Shown one piece after another: positions 52,704-61,395 of a DNA stretch of 64,000 nt (position 1 is its first letter; each line of letters starts with the position of its first letter). The notes beneath the pieces were generated by a model. That model saw only the letters and a list, made by a program, of their open reading frames with translations, had not been told where the DNA came from and ran no database searches. The stretch lies in assembly GCF_040932035.1 (NCBI RefSeq), contig NZ_JBFRBB010000001.1, forward strand, positions 806,001 to 870,000, read 5' to 3'. Position numbers and translations under genes: made by a program. The DNA comes from Hoeflea_A sp040932035. GTDB taxonomy: Bacteria > Pseudomonadota > Alphaproteobacteria > Rhizobiales > Rhizobiaceae.

Positions 52704-54478
52704 TGAAGGACACAGCTGACAGGACCGTTGCCGAACACCTGGTCGATTATCTCGAACAGCGCGGTGTTGAGCACGTCTTCGGGCTTTGCGGCCACACCAA
52801 CATTGCCGTTCTGGCGGCCATGGCAGACAGCCCGATCGACTTCGTGACGGTCCGTCACGAGCAGATCGCCAGCCACGCGGCAGATGCCTATGCACGCGTG
52901 CAGGGCAGGGCATCCGTCGTGCTGTCGCACCTGTCGCCAGGCCTTACGAACTGCGCCACGGGCGTTGCCAATGCCGCACTCGACTGTATCCCGATGGTGG
53001 TGATTGCCGGCGACATCCCTTCCCATTATTACGGCAAGCACCCGCATCAGGAGGTTAACCTGCATGCGGACGCCGCGCAGTGGGAGATTTATCGTCCCTT
53101 TGTCAAGCGCGCCTGGCGCGTGGACCGGGCCGATCTGATGGCGGAAATCCTCGAAAAGGCATTCCAGCTCGCCGAAAGCGGTCAGCCGGGACCGGTGTTG
53201 GTGAACGTTCCGATGGATATTTTTTCCGCGCGCATCCCGTCGGACAGTTTCGACCGGGTCGCCACCAACACGCGGGCACTGGTCAAGCCGTCGATCGATG
53301 ATGAAACCGCAAGAAAGATCGTCACAGCGCTTGCCGAAGCCGAGCACCCGGTGGTCTACGCCGGCGGTGGCGTTCTGCTTGCCCGGGCGTCCGAGGAATT
53401 GCGTGCGTTCGCAGAACATATGGGATTACCGGTTGCCCATTCGCTCATGGGCAAGGGCTGTCTGCGCGACGACCATCCGCTGGTCCTCGGCATGACCGGT
53501 TTCTGGGGCACGGATCTCGTCAATCAAAGCTGTCTCGAAGCCGACTGGCTGTTTGCCGTCGGCACCCGTTTCAAGGAAGCGGACTGCTCGAGCTGGTATC
53601 CGGGCTACACCTTCAACATTCCCGGTACGAAGGTCATTCACCTCGACATCGAGCCGTCGGAAATCGGCCGCAACTATCCCACCGAGATCGGTGTTGTTGC
53701 CGACCTGAAGTCGGCCTTGCAGGTTCTGAATCGGGTGGCAAGGGAAGTTTACCCCGATGGGTTTCGGAAGCCGGCGCTGGAACAGAAGATTGCCGCCTTC
53801 CGTGAAGAGTTCAAATCAGGCAACCGCGAGATGGCGACATCTTCGGCCTTTCCGATGATGCCGGAACGCATTCTTGCCGATACCCGCAAGGCACTGCCGG
53901 ATGACGCGATCATCACGACCGATGTCGGATGGAACAAGAATGGCGTCGGACAACAATTCGATGTCCTGACGCCGGGTTCGATCCTGACGCCGGGCGGATT
54001 TGCCACCATGGGTTTCGGCCCTCCGGGTGCGATCGGTGCCAAACTCGCAGCCCCTGACCGCGTTGTCATCAGCCTCGTCGGCGACGGCGGCTTCGGTCAG
54101 AATCCTTCGATGCTGGCAACCGCAGTGGAGCGCGGCCTCGCCATCGTCTGGCTGGTCATGAACAACAACGCGTTCGGGACGATCGCCGGCCTGCAGAAGG
54201 CCCATTACGGTCTTACCTACGGCACCACGTTTCCAGGTTCACCCGACGCGCCGACAAATGGTCCCGGCTATGCCGAGATAGCCCACGCCTACGGTGCCGA
54301 AGGCATCCGAATATCGTCCGCCGATGAGCTGCTGCCGGCCTTGCAGGCGGCGATCGCCGGCGGCAAGCCGACCGTGCTCGATGTGCCGATGATCAACAAT
54401 CCGACACCGACCACCGGCCACTGGAATATTCTGGACATCTATTCACCGGACCGGGATGTATCGCATGTGTCTACCTGA
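52703..54478 (+). CDS. ThDP-dependent enzyme, acetolactate-synthase/2-oxo-acid-decarboxylase-like
   Basis: A 591-aa three-domain ThDP protein. The catalytic Glu is in VTVRHEQIASHAADAYAR and the cofactor motif is GDGGFGQNP to VMNNNAFG. The central domain is VVYAGGGVLLARAS. It is longer than simple decarboxylases and shows neither the Xsc N-terminal sequence nor the extended IolD N-terminus. Coupled to an acylating aldehyde dehydrogenase, it probably cleaves a 2-oxo acid or diketone to an aldehyde that the dehydrogenase converts to a CoA thioester. Confidence 0.83.
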   Translation: MKDTADRTVAEHLVDYLEQRGVEHVFGLCGHTNIAVLAAMADSPIDFVTVRHEQIASHAADAYARVQGRASVVLSHLSPGLTNCATGVANAALDCIPMVVIAGDIPSHYYGKHPHQEVNLHADAAQWEIYRPFVKRAWRVDRADLMAEILEKAFQLAESGQPGPVLVNVPMDIFSARIPSDSFDRVATNTRALVKPSIDDETARKIVTALAEAEHPVVYAGGGVLLARASEELRAFAEHMGLPVAHSLMGKGCLRDDHPLVLGMTGFWGTDLVNQSCLEADWLFAVGTRFKEADCSSWYPGYTFNIPGTKVIHLDIEPSEIGRNYPTEIGVVADLKSALQVLNRVAREVYPDGFRKPALEQKIAAFREEFKSGNREMATSSAFPMMPERILADTRKALPDDAIITTDVGWNKNGVGQQFDVLTPGSILTPGGFATMGFGPPGAIGAKLAAPDRVVISLVGDGGFGQNPSMLATAVERGLAIVWLVMNNNAFGTIAGLQKAHYGLTYGTTFPGSPDAPTNGPGYAEIAHAYGAEGIRISSADELLPALQAAIAGGKPTVLDVPMINNPTPTTGHWNILDIYSPDRDVSHVST

Positions 54479-55067
54479 AGCAGGCAAGGTGTGAGGAACA
54501 GGTAAGACCGGAATCGATGCTCAAGAAAAAAACTGCTTCATCTCCGGCCGAACGTCTGTTGGCGCACCTCGAAATTCAATCCTTCACAGGCAATAGGACT
54601 GGATTGCCAAAATGAGAGTGGCAAACGCCTTGTTCGGTTTGTTTGCGTGCCGAGTATCCTGATCCGGTGGTTGATCACTATTTTCTCAAATCGCTGATAT
54701 TGTTGATTATTCAACGGCATTTCATTCATCGCTGTCCGTAACTGTTGTCCAGCAATCACAATTGACGGTACATTTTGATATGGCGAAACTGTCTGATGGA
54801 TCAGGGTTTCACCTATTTTTTGTTTTCAAAAGACAAATATGCAAAATTCACCGTTTACCCGGCAACGATGCAGTACTGACGGTGCGCTGAGTGTCGAACG
54901 CAGGAAGATCGACGCATTGTTTCAGAGCAATCTGGCCTGAGTTAGCGCCCACCGTGGCCGGCAGAACCCGTAACATCCAAGCTGTGCGTGTAAATATATG
55001 TTCCCGGCAAATCGAACGGTTTCGAGGAATGCGTGCCTATCCGCTGCCATTTCCCAAGTCCACCGAA
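54479..55067. other. Intergenic stretch between convergent operons
   Basis: About 590 bp with lower GC and no protein-like ORF; a 73-codon minus frame (54538-54759) matches nothing known. No clear terminator hairpin was found. A TTGACGGTAC at 54763-54772 echoes a similar short string near 39353, possibly more insertion-sequence debris. Confidence 0.5.
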
Positions 55068-55877
55068 CTACCAGTCAGGAAAAACGCGGCTAAATGCGCG
55101 GGGCAGGGAAAACGTTGCCACCTTGCAAAGCCAGGATTTGATCCGGATCTGCAGATTGAGTGAAGGGGAACCGCCGTCTTCCGGTTCAAATCCGATCAGC
55201 TGTTTTGTTTCGGAAATGTCCCACCGCATGCCGCGGTTGTTGGACATCAGATTCACGGCGGCGAAGTTGACGTCCCGGGCCGTGATGGCCGCCAGAACGC
55301 CTTTGAGGTAATCCCGGTCGCTCAACCACATTTCCTGGCCCCATTGACCCATCGCCATGTGGGGACCCGGTTGGTTGTCGTGCGTCCATTGTGTCCAGCC
55401 GATGCGCAGGCAAATGACCGAAAGGCCTCTGCATTTCGCAAAATATTCGCCGGTTCTTTCGCAAAACAGTTTTGACATTCCGTAGGCATTAACCGGCCCG
55501 GGCGGCGTTTGGCCGTTCAGTTGATCGTCGGTGAACCTTTTATCGCCATGAATCCAGTTCGAGCTCGCCAGTACGACGCGCGAAACGCCTCTTGCCGCTG
55601 CATGATGGTAGAGGGCAAGCGTGGCGTCCATGTTGTTCCGGATGCTTGACTCCCATGAGGCTGCGGGCTCCCGGTCTCCTGCGAGATGAACGATGACGTC
55701 AACATCCTCAAAATGCTCTGCCCAGGCGGGGGCGCCGCCAAAGTCGGCCATGTGAATTTGCGGGTGATCGACCGGGCGGATGTCCAGTCCGCTGACCGTG
55801 AATTCCGGCCGGGTTTCCAGAAAATCGAAAAGTTTTCGGCCGAGGTGCCCGCCTGCGCCGGTGACTAGGACATGCAT
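55068..55877 (-). CDS. NAD-dependent epimerase/dehydratase-family SDR, uronate-dehydrogenase-like
   Basis: A 269-aa extended SDR with TGAGGHLGRKL cofactor motif, DVIVHLAGD, the active-site ASSNWIHG and YGMSK (Tyr-x3-Lys). It resembles uronate or sugar 1-dehydrogenases that make aldonolactones. It is the last gene of the minus-strand sugar operon, overlapping the mutarotase-like gene by 13 bp. It would feed the lactonase encoded at 61396. Confidence 0.82.
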   Translation of the reverse strand: MHVLVTGAGGHLGRKLFDFLETRPEFTVSGLDIRPVDHPQIHMADFGGAPAWAEHFEDVDVIVHLAGDREPAASWESSIRNNMDATLALYHHAAARGVSRVVLASSNWIHGDKRFTDDQLNGQTPPGPVNAYGMSKLFCERTGEYFAKCRGLSVICLRIGWTQWTHDNQPGPHMAMGQWGQEMWLSDRDYLKGVLAAITARDVNFAAVNLMSNNRGMRWDISETKQLIGFEPEDGGSPSLNLQIRIKSWLCKVATFSLPRAFSRVFPDW

Positions 55878-56782
55878 CTCAGCAGCTCCTGTTCCGCGGG
55901 TGTAAAATCTTCTCCAGGGCGCCCATCTGATCCCGACCAGATTTTAAAGTTCTGCATGAATCCGGTGCTTTCACCGGGCTTCAGATCCTTCGCCGGCGCA
56001 TGCCATTCGGCTTCGCAATAGAAATAATCACCGGAGTTGAAGACTTCGAATTCGTGACCATGTGCAAATCTATCACCTTTGGCGGGAGCCGGAGTTGTAC
56101 ACACGATCCAGGCCGGGTTTTCTGTGTGCGCGAGTGCCATGAACACTCTGCCGGCGGAATTGTTCATACCCACTTTGAACTCTTTTGCCTCGTTGCAGTT
56201 GAAGATCGCAAAGGGTGCGCGCTTTTTGCTGAATCCGTCAGCGTTCCCGAACACGGATCTGATGTCTGCATTCTGGCCGATTTCTAGACCAATCCGTGTC
56301 GGGTGGTTGAGCATCAGCACCGACCAAATTCCCGTCAGGCGCTCGGCGGTCCCGCAGTTGCGCACTTCGTGTTGCAGGTTCCAATTGGTTGAAGAGTTCA
56401 GGGTGATGCGTCTTTCGATCTCGAGCCCTGTCAGCGGGCAGACCTCACTTTGCATGGTCACTTGCCGCCCGTCTCTGGCGGTTATTCTGTAGGGGGCTGA
56501 ATCCAGGACTGGAAAGGGCGCGCCATTGACCCATGCGCTGTCCGGCGCGATCCAGGTTTTCTCTCCGCCCCAGAGCGGGAACTTGAACTGCGGTGATTTC
56601 GTCGGCAGATCGGTCAGGCGTTTCAGTTTTGGGATCTGTTCGGCAAGATCCGGATTCTGGAATAGCAGTGAGCGACCGGAATAAACAACGTCCCAAAGCC
56701 TGCCGCCGATACCGGGCAAGACCACCAGTTTCAGATCGCCTAAGGACAGTTCAATGGTCTGCCAGATATCGTTCATGGGCAT
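55865..56782 (-). CDS. Aldose-1-epimerase-like (galactose mutarotase fold) protein
   Basis: A 305-aa beta-sandwich protein of the mutarotase/DUF4380 type: LKLVVLPGIGGRLWDVVYSG at the N-terminus, FPLWGGEKTWIAPDSAW in the middle and YFYCEAEWHAPAKDLKPGES near the end. It may interconvert sugar anomers before dehydrogenation. A second ATG two codons in is possible. It lies between the binding-protein and SDR genes. Confidence 0.72.
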   Translation of the reverse strand: MPMNDIWQTIELSLGDLKLVVLPGIGGRLWDVVYSGRSLLFQNPDLAEQIPKLKRLTDLPTKSPQFKFPLWGGEKTWIAPDSAWVNGAPFPVLDSAPYRITARDGRQVTMQSEVCPLTGLEIERRITLNSSTNWNLQHEVRNCGTAERLTGIWSVLMLNHPTRIGLEIGQNADIRSVFGNADGFSKKRAPFAIFNCNEAKEFKVGMNNSAGRVFMALAHTENPAWIVCTTPAPAKGDRFAHGHEFEVFNSGDYFYCEAEWHAPAKDLKPGESTGFMQNFKIWSGSDGRPGEDFTPAEQELLRCMS

Positions 56783-56829
56783 TTACAGCTTTCGCCCGGT
56801 GCGCGTTGCGGCGCACCGGGACAGCCAGA

Positions 56830-57825
56830 TCAGTGTTTGAACTGAGAGACATTCGCCTGTGTGATCGGCATAACGCCGGTTTCAACGCGTTCAGGCAACG
56901 GATTGATGCCGGCTGCACGCCAGTCGGGAAGAACTTTCAGGCCGTCGGTGTTCTGCCAGTGCATCATGTGGAACGCCAGGAAGATCTCGAGATAAGATTT
57001 TTGGGCAACCGCACCGGTGATCGTTCCGTCCTCGATATAGGGCAGCATATCATCGTTTCGGTCCATTGCGACGATCTTGATATCACCGGCCCGGCCCGCC
57101 TCATGAACAGCGATTGCGGCACCCTTGCCACTATCCCCGTCCGTACCCCCAATGCCTACGACCTCTGGGTTTGCCTGAATGGCCTGAAGATAGGCAGTCG
57201 GTGCATAGGATGGATCCGCCTTGTCATTCACGACGTCGACCACTTCGATTTCGGGGTACTTTTCGGCAAATATCTGTTTGTAGCCTTCGACGCGTTCCAA
57301 AGTCGATGGAGCGGGGAAGGTGCCCAAAATGACCTTGCCTTTGCCGCCGATGGCCTGCGCCAGCATTTCTCCGCCAACACGACCCGCCTGAACGCCATTG
57401 ATGCCCAGGAAACTGGACCGTGGACTGCCCGGTATGTCGCCGATGCATGTGGTGATGGGAATTCCGGCTTCGACGGCCCTTTCGACGCCCGGCGCCAGAG
57501 TGGCCGGATCGCCCGGGAAGATCAGGATGCCGGCGGGGCGGCGGGCAATCAGCTCATCGAGTTGACGGGCCTGTGCGGCAGTGTCGAAGTCAAGCGGACC
57601 GGTGAAAGTCGCCTTGATGCCCATGAGTTCTTCCAGGTCCTTCATGGCATTGCGGTAGTCAACCCAGAAGGGGACCTGGGTCACAATGGACAGGAACACG
57701 TACTCCTTGCCGGCTGCTTCTGCTCGGGCTTCATCCGTGAGCCCCGGCAATCCGAATGCGCTGGCAAGCCCAGCGGCGGTTCCCGCGGCAAGAAGATTGC
57801 GTCTGTTTATGTGTAATTCGGTCAA
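56830..57825 (-). CDS. Sugar ABC transporter binding protein 1 (RbsB-like)
   Basis: A 331-aa periplasmic protein with a signal of Tat-like form (NRRNLLAAGTAAGLASAFG). Domain features of the RbsB family include ILIFPGDPATLAPGVERAV and GIGGTDGDSGKGAAIAV. The frame opens with TTG at 57825, supported by GGGAGG five bases upstream. It follows the permease gene by 37 bp. Confidence 0.88.
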   Translation of the reverse strand: MTELHINRRNLLAAGTAAGLASAFGLPGLTDEARAEAAGKEYVFLSIVTQVPFWVDYRNAMKDLEELMGIKATFTGPLDFDTAAQARQLDELIARRPAGILIFPGDPATLAPGVERAVEAGIPITTCIGDIPGSPRSSFLGINGVQAGRVGGEMLAQAIGGKGKVILGTFPAPSTLERVEGYKQIFAEKYPEIEVVDVVNDKADPSYAPTAYLQAIQANPEVVGIGGTDGDSGKGAAIAVHEAGRAGDIKIVAMDRNDDMLPYIEDGTITGAVAQKSYLEIFLAFHMMHWQNTDGLKVLPDWRAAGINPLPERVETGVMPITQANVSQFKH

Positions 57826-57862
57826 TGTGACCTCCCTTTTGTGGTGGTTGATGGAAATATTT

Positions 57863-58855
57863 TCAGTCGCGCCGGCTGCGGATCAGCATGTCGAGCGCAA
57901 CGGCGCTGACGAGGACGGCTCCGATGACGATCATCTGCCAGTAGATCGACACGGCAAGCATGGTCATGGAGTTGTTGATGAGGGCGACGAAGACGACGCC
58001 GAGGAATGCGCCGAGGATTGTGCCTTCTCCGCCACGAAGGGATGCGCCGCCGATGACCGCGGCCGCAAGCACCTGAAGTTCTATGCCGTTGCCGGCCGTG
58101 GGCGTTCCACTCATCAGGCGCGACGCCAGCAATATGCCGGCCAGCGCCGCCAATACACCGGTGAGCACATAAGCAATGATGCGGACACGGTTGACGTGAA
58201 TGCCGGACAGCATGGCTGCTTTTTCATTGGCCCCGATGAAATAGACCTGGCGGAAGAAGCGTGTGTGTCGCACCGCAAGATCGAATATGATGACGAGTGC
58301 AAGAGTCAGGATGACAAGCACCGGGAAACCGCCAAGACTCGCCTTGCCGACCCAGGCAAATTCGGGCGGCAGACTTGAAAGCGAAAAACCTTCGGTCAGC
58401 ACGAGTGCAATGCCGCGCGCGATGGACATTGTGCCAAGCGTGGCGATGAGCGGGTTTATGCCCAATCCGGTTACGAGCAGACCATTGGCAAGGCCGGCGA
58501 CCGCGCCAAGCAGCAGCCCGCAAATGACTGCCATTGGTATGTCCATCCCTGACAGCATCAGCATTGCAACAACGGTGGACGAAAGCGCCATGACGGATCC
58601 GACCGACAGGTCGAAGCCGCCCGATGCCAGAAGGATTGCCATACCGATGACAATGACAGCCGTCGGCGCCATGCCGACCGACAGCGCCCGAAAATTCGAC
58701 AATGACAGGAAGTACGGATTGAGATTCGCCATCACGATGATGATCACGGCGATCATGACGATCAAGGTCAGTTCGCGAACGTCGATGAACGCCCTCAAAA
58801 TCCGTTGAACAGCGGATTTTCTTCCGGAATGTTCGGTACTGATAGCGATGGTCAC
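57863..58855 (-). CDS. Sugar ABC transporter permease 1 (RbsC-like)
   Basis: A 330-aa permease with eight or more membrane segments and the family motif ASGGFDLSVGSVMALSS, plus GLINPLIATLGTM-like and IGGASLRGGEGTILGAF loops. The start is GTG at 58855, overlapping the ATPase stop (GTGA). Confidence 0.9.
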   Translation of the reverse strand: MTIAISTEHSGRKSAVQRILRAFIDVRELTLIVMIAVIIIVMANLNPYFLSLSNFRALSVGMAPTAVIVIGMAILLASGGFDLSVGSVMALSSTVVAMLMLSGMDIPMAVICGLLLGAVAGLANGLLVTGLGINPLIATLGTMSIARGIALVLTEGFSLSSLPPEFAWVGKASLGGFPVLVILTLALVIIFDLAVRHTRFFRQVYFIGANEKAAMLSGIHVNRVRIIAYVLTGVLAALAGILLASRLMSGTPTAGNGIELQVLAAAVIGGASLRGGEGTILGAFLGVVFVALINNSMTMLAVSIYWQMIVIGAVLVSAVALDMLIRSRRD

Positions 58856-60423
58856 GACAATATTCCTTTTTTGACCGGGTGTTCGGGTTCATGTGCCATC
58901 GGCAGACCGGCAGCCATCTGCAGGAGACTGTCCTCGGTGGCATCGCGCGCGGCGACCTCGCCGGACACCCGGCCTTCGTGAATCACCAGGATCCGACTGG
59001 ACAAGGAAACGAGTTCGGGAAAGTCCGATGATACGACGATGATCGCCATGCCCTCGGCGGCCCGGCGTTGCAGTTCGGTGTGAATTTGGAATTTTGCACC
59101 GACATCCACGCCCTTTGTCGGCTCTTCAACGATCAGTAGATCCGGAACACGCTCGAGCCATTTGGCCAGCATAATCTTCTGCTGGTTACCACCTGAAAGT
59201 GCGCCAATCTTTTCCGCAGGCCCACGGGTTTTAACGCTGAAGGCGTCTATCGCTCCTTGGCTGGCTTTCAGAACGGATCCCTCGCGCACAATGCCAAGGG
59301 CTGTGTGCTTTTCGAGGCTCGCAGCAACAAGATTTGCGCTCAGCGCATCGTTCAGAAACAAGCCTTCGGTCTTGCGTTCTTCCGGTACAAAACCAATGCC
59401 GGCTCGCATGGCGCTGCGAATCGATGAAAACGCGACTTCGTTGCCATTCAACAGGACGCGCCCGCTGTGTCCGTGAGTCAAACCGACCAGGGCGCGCATG
59501 ATTTCGCTGCGACGCGAACCCAACAGGCCCGCGATGCCGAGGATTTCCCCTTTGTGCACCGAAAACGATACGTCATTGAAATGATCTGCGTGGGTCAACC
59601 CTTGAACGCTCAGGATTTCTTCGCCCGACCGGTGTTCCGATCGATCGACATCACCCGGATGCGCCCCCCCGATCATTTCGCTGACGACTTGCGCCTGAGA
59701 CGTGTCGCCGGTCGCCTTTGTGCTGATTTTCCTGCCGTCCCTTAAAACGGTTATCCGGTCGGAAATCTCGAAAATCTCGGACATGTGATGGCTGACATAG
59801 ACAATGGCGATGCCTTTTTGCGTGAGCTTGCGCAAGACTGCGAACAGGGATTCGACTTCGTCCGGTGTGAGCGCCGAAGTGGGCTCATCAAGCAGGAGGA
59901 TCTGCGAATTCATGGAAAGCGCCTTGGCGACTTCCACGATCTGCCTTGTGCTTATCGGCAGACTGTCCACGGGTCGGGAGACGTTGATGGAAATGTCGAA
60001 TTCGGCGAGAAGCGCCTCGGCACGGAGCTTGAGTTCACGCCACTCGACCACACCAAAACGCGATGGTGCGCGGCCTGCAAAAATGTTCTCGGCAACTGAA
60101 AGTGAGCCTGCCAGGCTGAGTTCCTGAAAGACACAGCCGATCCCCAGCGACTGCGCATGGGATGGGCTGTCGATGCGAACCGGTTGGCCGTTTCTCAGGA
60201 CAGACCCGTCTGTCGGTTGATGCAGCCCGTACAGAAGCCCCAGGCATGTCGACTTTCCGGCGCCGTTTTCGCCGACCAGCGCATGGATTTCGCCTGGTTG
60301 CAGTTCAAAGTCGATGTGTTCCAGCACGACGTTCGATCCGAAAGTCTTTTTGACATCGGACAGGCTGAGTACTGGTTCCGCGGAGATTGTTCCGGAACCT
60401 GTCTGAACAGATTCTAGCAGCAT
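58852..60423 (-). CDS. Sugar ABC transporter ATPase 1 (RbsA-like, two domains)
   Basis: A 523-aa double ATPase. Domain 1 has Walker A GENGAGKSTCLG and Walker B LLLDEPTSAL; its signature PISTRQIVEVAKAL is atypical, as usual for this family. Domain 2 keeps LSGGNQQKIMLAKWL and LIVEEPTKGVD but a degenerate Walker A (GLLGSRRSEIMRAL). GGGAGG precedes the ATG at 60423. It is the first gene of the minus operon. Confidence 0.92.
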   Translation of the reverse strand: MLLESVQTGSGTISAEPVLSLSDVKKTFGSNVVLEHIDFELQPGEIHALVGENGAGKSTCLGLLYGLHQPTDGSVLRNGQPVRIDSPSHAQSLGIGCVFQELSLAGSLSVAENIFAGRAPSRFGVVEWRELKLRAEALLAEFDISINVSRPVDSLPISTRQIVEVAKALSMNSQILLLDEPTSALTPDEVESLFAVLRKLTQKGIAIVYVSHHMSEIFEISDRITVLRDGRKISTKATGDTSQAQVVSEMIGGAHPGDVDRSEHRSGEEILSVQGLTHADHFNDVSFSVHKGEILGIAGLLGSRRSEIMRALVGLTHGHSGRVLLNGNEVAFSSIRSAMRAGIGFVPEERKTEGLFLNDALSANLVAASLEKHTALGIVREGSVLKASQGAIDAFSVKTRGPAEKIGALSGGNQQKIMLAKWLERVPDLLIVEEPTKGVDVGAKFQIHTELQRRAAEGMAIIVVSSDFPELVSLSSRILVIHEGRVSGEVAARDATEDSLLQMAAGLPMAHEPEHPVKKGILS

Positions 60424-60618
60424 GTGGTTCCTCCCGGCGCTATATTGGTATCTGATATCTCAGATGTCAATAGCGAATAATTGCGCCTTTCGACCGGGAT
60501 GTATTTTTGGCCGTTAGGGGGAGGGGACGCCTTGTCGTGGCTGAAACACAGATCACCGCCGCGTCACCGGCTTGGCGCCGGCGTCGCTCTAAAAGATCTG
60601 ATCTTTCAGATTGTAGTT
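60424..60618 (-). promoter_or_regulatory. Promoter region with TATCTGATA site, operator candidate D
   Basis: The 195-bp gap holds GGTATCTGATATC at 60447-60459, with palindromic core TATC-T-GATA (60449-60457), and an overlapping TCTGA/TCAGA inverted repeat (60451-60464), about 25-40 bp before the ATPase start codon. A repressor here would shut the minus sugar operon. The rest shows nothing. Confidence 0.55.
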
Positions 60619-61290
60619 CTAGAAAGCGGCGGCTTGTTCGCTGCCCTTGGTCGCAATGGAATAGGCCTGCCTCGTCCGGTCGATATGTTCGACCAGCAGC
60701 TTTCGGATTTCCGGCATATTTCCGTTGCGCACCGCCTTGGCTAGCATCTTGTGCTCTTTGAACGAGAGCTGTGTGTGTTGCGGCAGGTTCGACAAATGTG
60801 TGCGCAATGCAGCGATCTTGCCGACAAATCTGGAGTAGCTTGCGGACAGGTAATCGTTTCCGCAGTGTTTGAATATCAATTGATGAAACAGAGTGTCGAG
60901 GGCGAGATACTCGTGCATGTCGCCTCGCTTGTGTGCGGCTGCCATATCTTTCACGACCTGGTCCATCTCTCGGGCCAGCGCATCGGGATTGCGTGCCAGC
61001 GCAAGTTCGAAAGCAGCCGTTTCGATCGCCTGCCGAAAGTCGCAAATCTGCGCAACTTCACTTTCGCTCAGGGAAAAAACCCGGGCGCTCTTCTGAGGCT
61101 CGATGATGACAAGACCCTCATCGTGAAGTTGTGCCAACGCCTCACGCACGGGCGACTTCGAGACGCCGAGTTCTTCGGAAATTCCGCGCTCCGACAGTGC
61201 CTGCCCCATCTTCAACGTGCCGTCGACGATGCTGTTGCGCAGATGCTCCAGAGCGAGCTCCTTGAGGGACTTCGGCCGGACAATAGACAT
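60619..61290 (-). CDS. GntR-family regulator, FadR/FCD subgroup, second copy
   Basis: A 223-aa regulator starting at the ATG at 61290, which has AGGAGC upstream. Winged helix at about 5-70 (LALEHLRNSIVDGTLKMGQALS, SPVREALAQLHDEGLVII) and an FCD domain with metal-type residues (LDTLFHQLIFKHCGNDYL, LLVEHIDRTRQAY). It stands between the two sugar transport operons and probably controls both through the TATC-(A/T)-GATA sites. Confidence 0.88.
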   Translation of the reverse strand: MSIVRPKSLKELALEHLRNSIVDGTLKMGQALSERGISEELGVSKSPVREALAQLHDEGLVIIEPQKSARVFSLSESEVAQICDFRQAIETAAFELALARNPDALAREMDQVVKDMAAAHKRGDMHEYLALDTLFHQLIFKHCGNDYLSASYSRFVGKIAALRTHLSNLPQHTQLSFKEHKMLAKAVRNGNMPEIRKLLVEHIDRTRQAYSIATKGSEQAAAF

Positions 61291-61326
61291 TTTTGCTCCT
61301 GAAAATAACTGTTGCAAAACTCATAA

Positions 61327-61369
61327 TATCTGATACACCAGATAATGCAATGTGGTATATCAGATACCA
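61327..61369 (+). promoter_or_regulatory. Twin palindromes upstream of the SMP-30 operon, operator candidates E1 and E2
   Basis: E1 is TATC-T-GATA at 61327-61335; E2 has core TATC-A-GATA at 61358-61366 inside the larger repeat TGGTAT-N5-ATACCA (61353-61369). They are 31 bp apart centre to centre, about three helical turns, allowing two dimers to bind on one DNA face. They lie between the divergent gntR and SMP-30 genes. Confidence 0.6.
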
Positions 61370-61395
61370 GTTGAGTTTATTTAGGAGGATATGCG

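Noticed and set aside
52703..54478. Annotation as sulfoacetaldehyde acetyltransferase (Xsc) or IolD
   Set aside because: The N-terminal sequence around the catalytic Glu and the spacing to the ThDP motif do not match Xsc, and the long IolD N-terminus is missing.
54538..54759. 73-codon minus frame in the intergenic stretch
   Set aside because: No ribosome-binding site, no recognisable domain, and low-complexity composition typical of non-coding DNA.
60467..61045. 192-codon minus frame overlapping the second GntR gene
   Set aside because: It is an out-of-frame shadow; the GntR frame carries the helix-turn-helix and FCD motifs.
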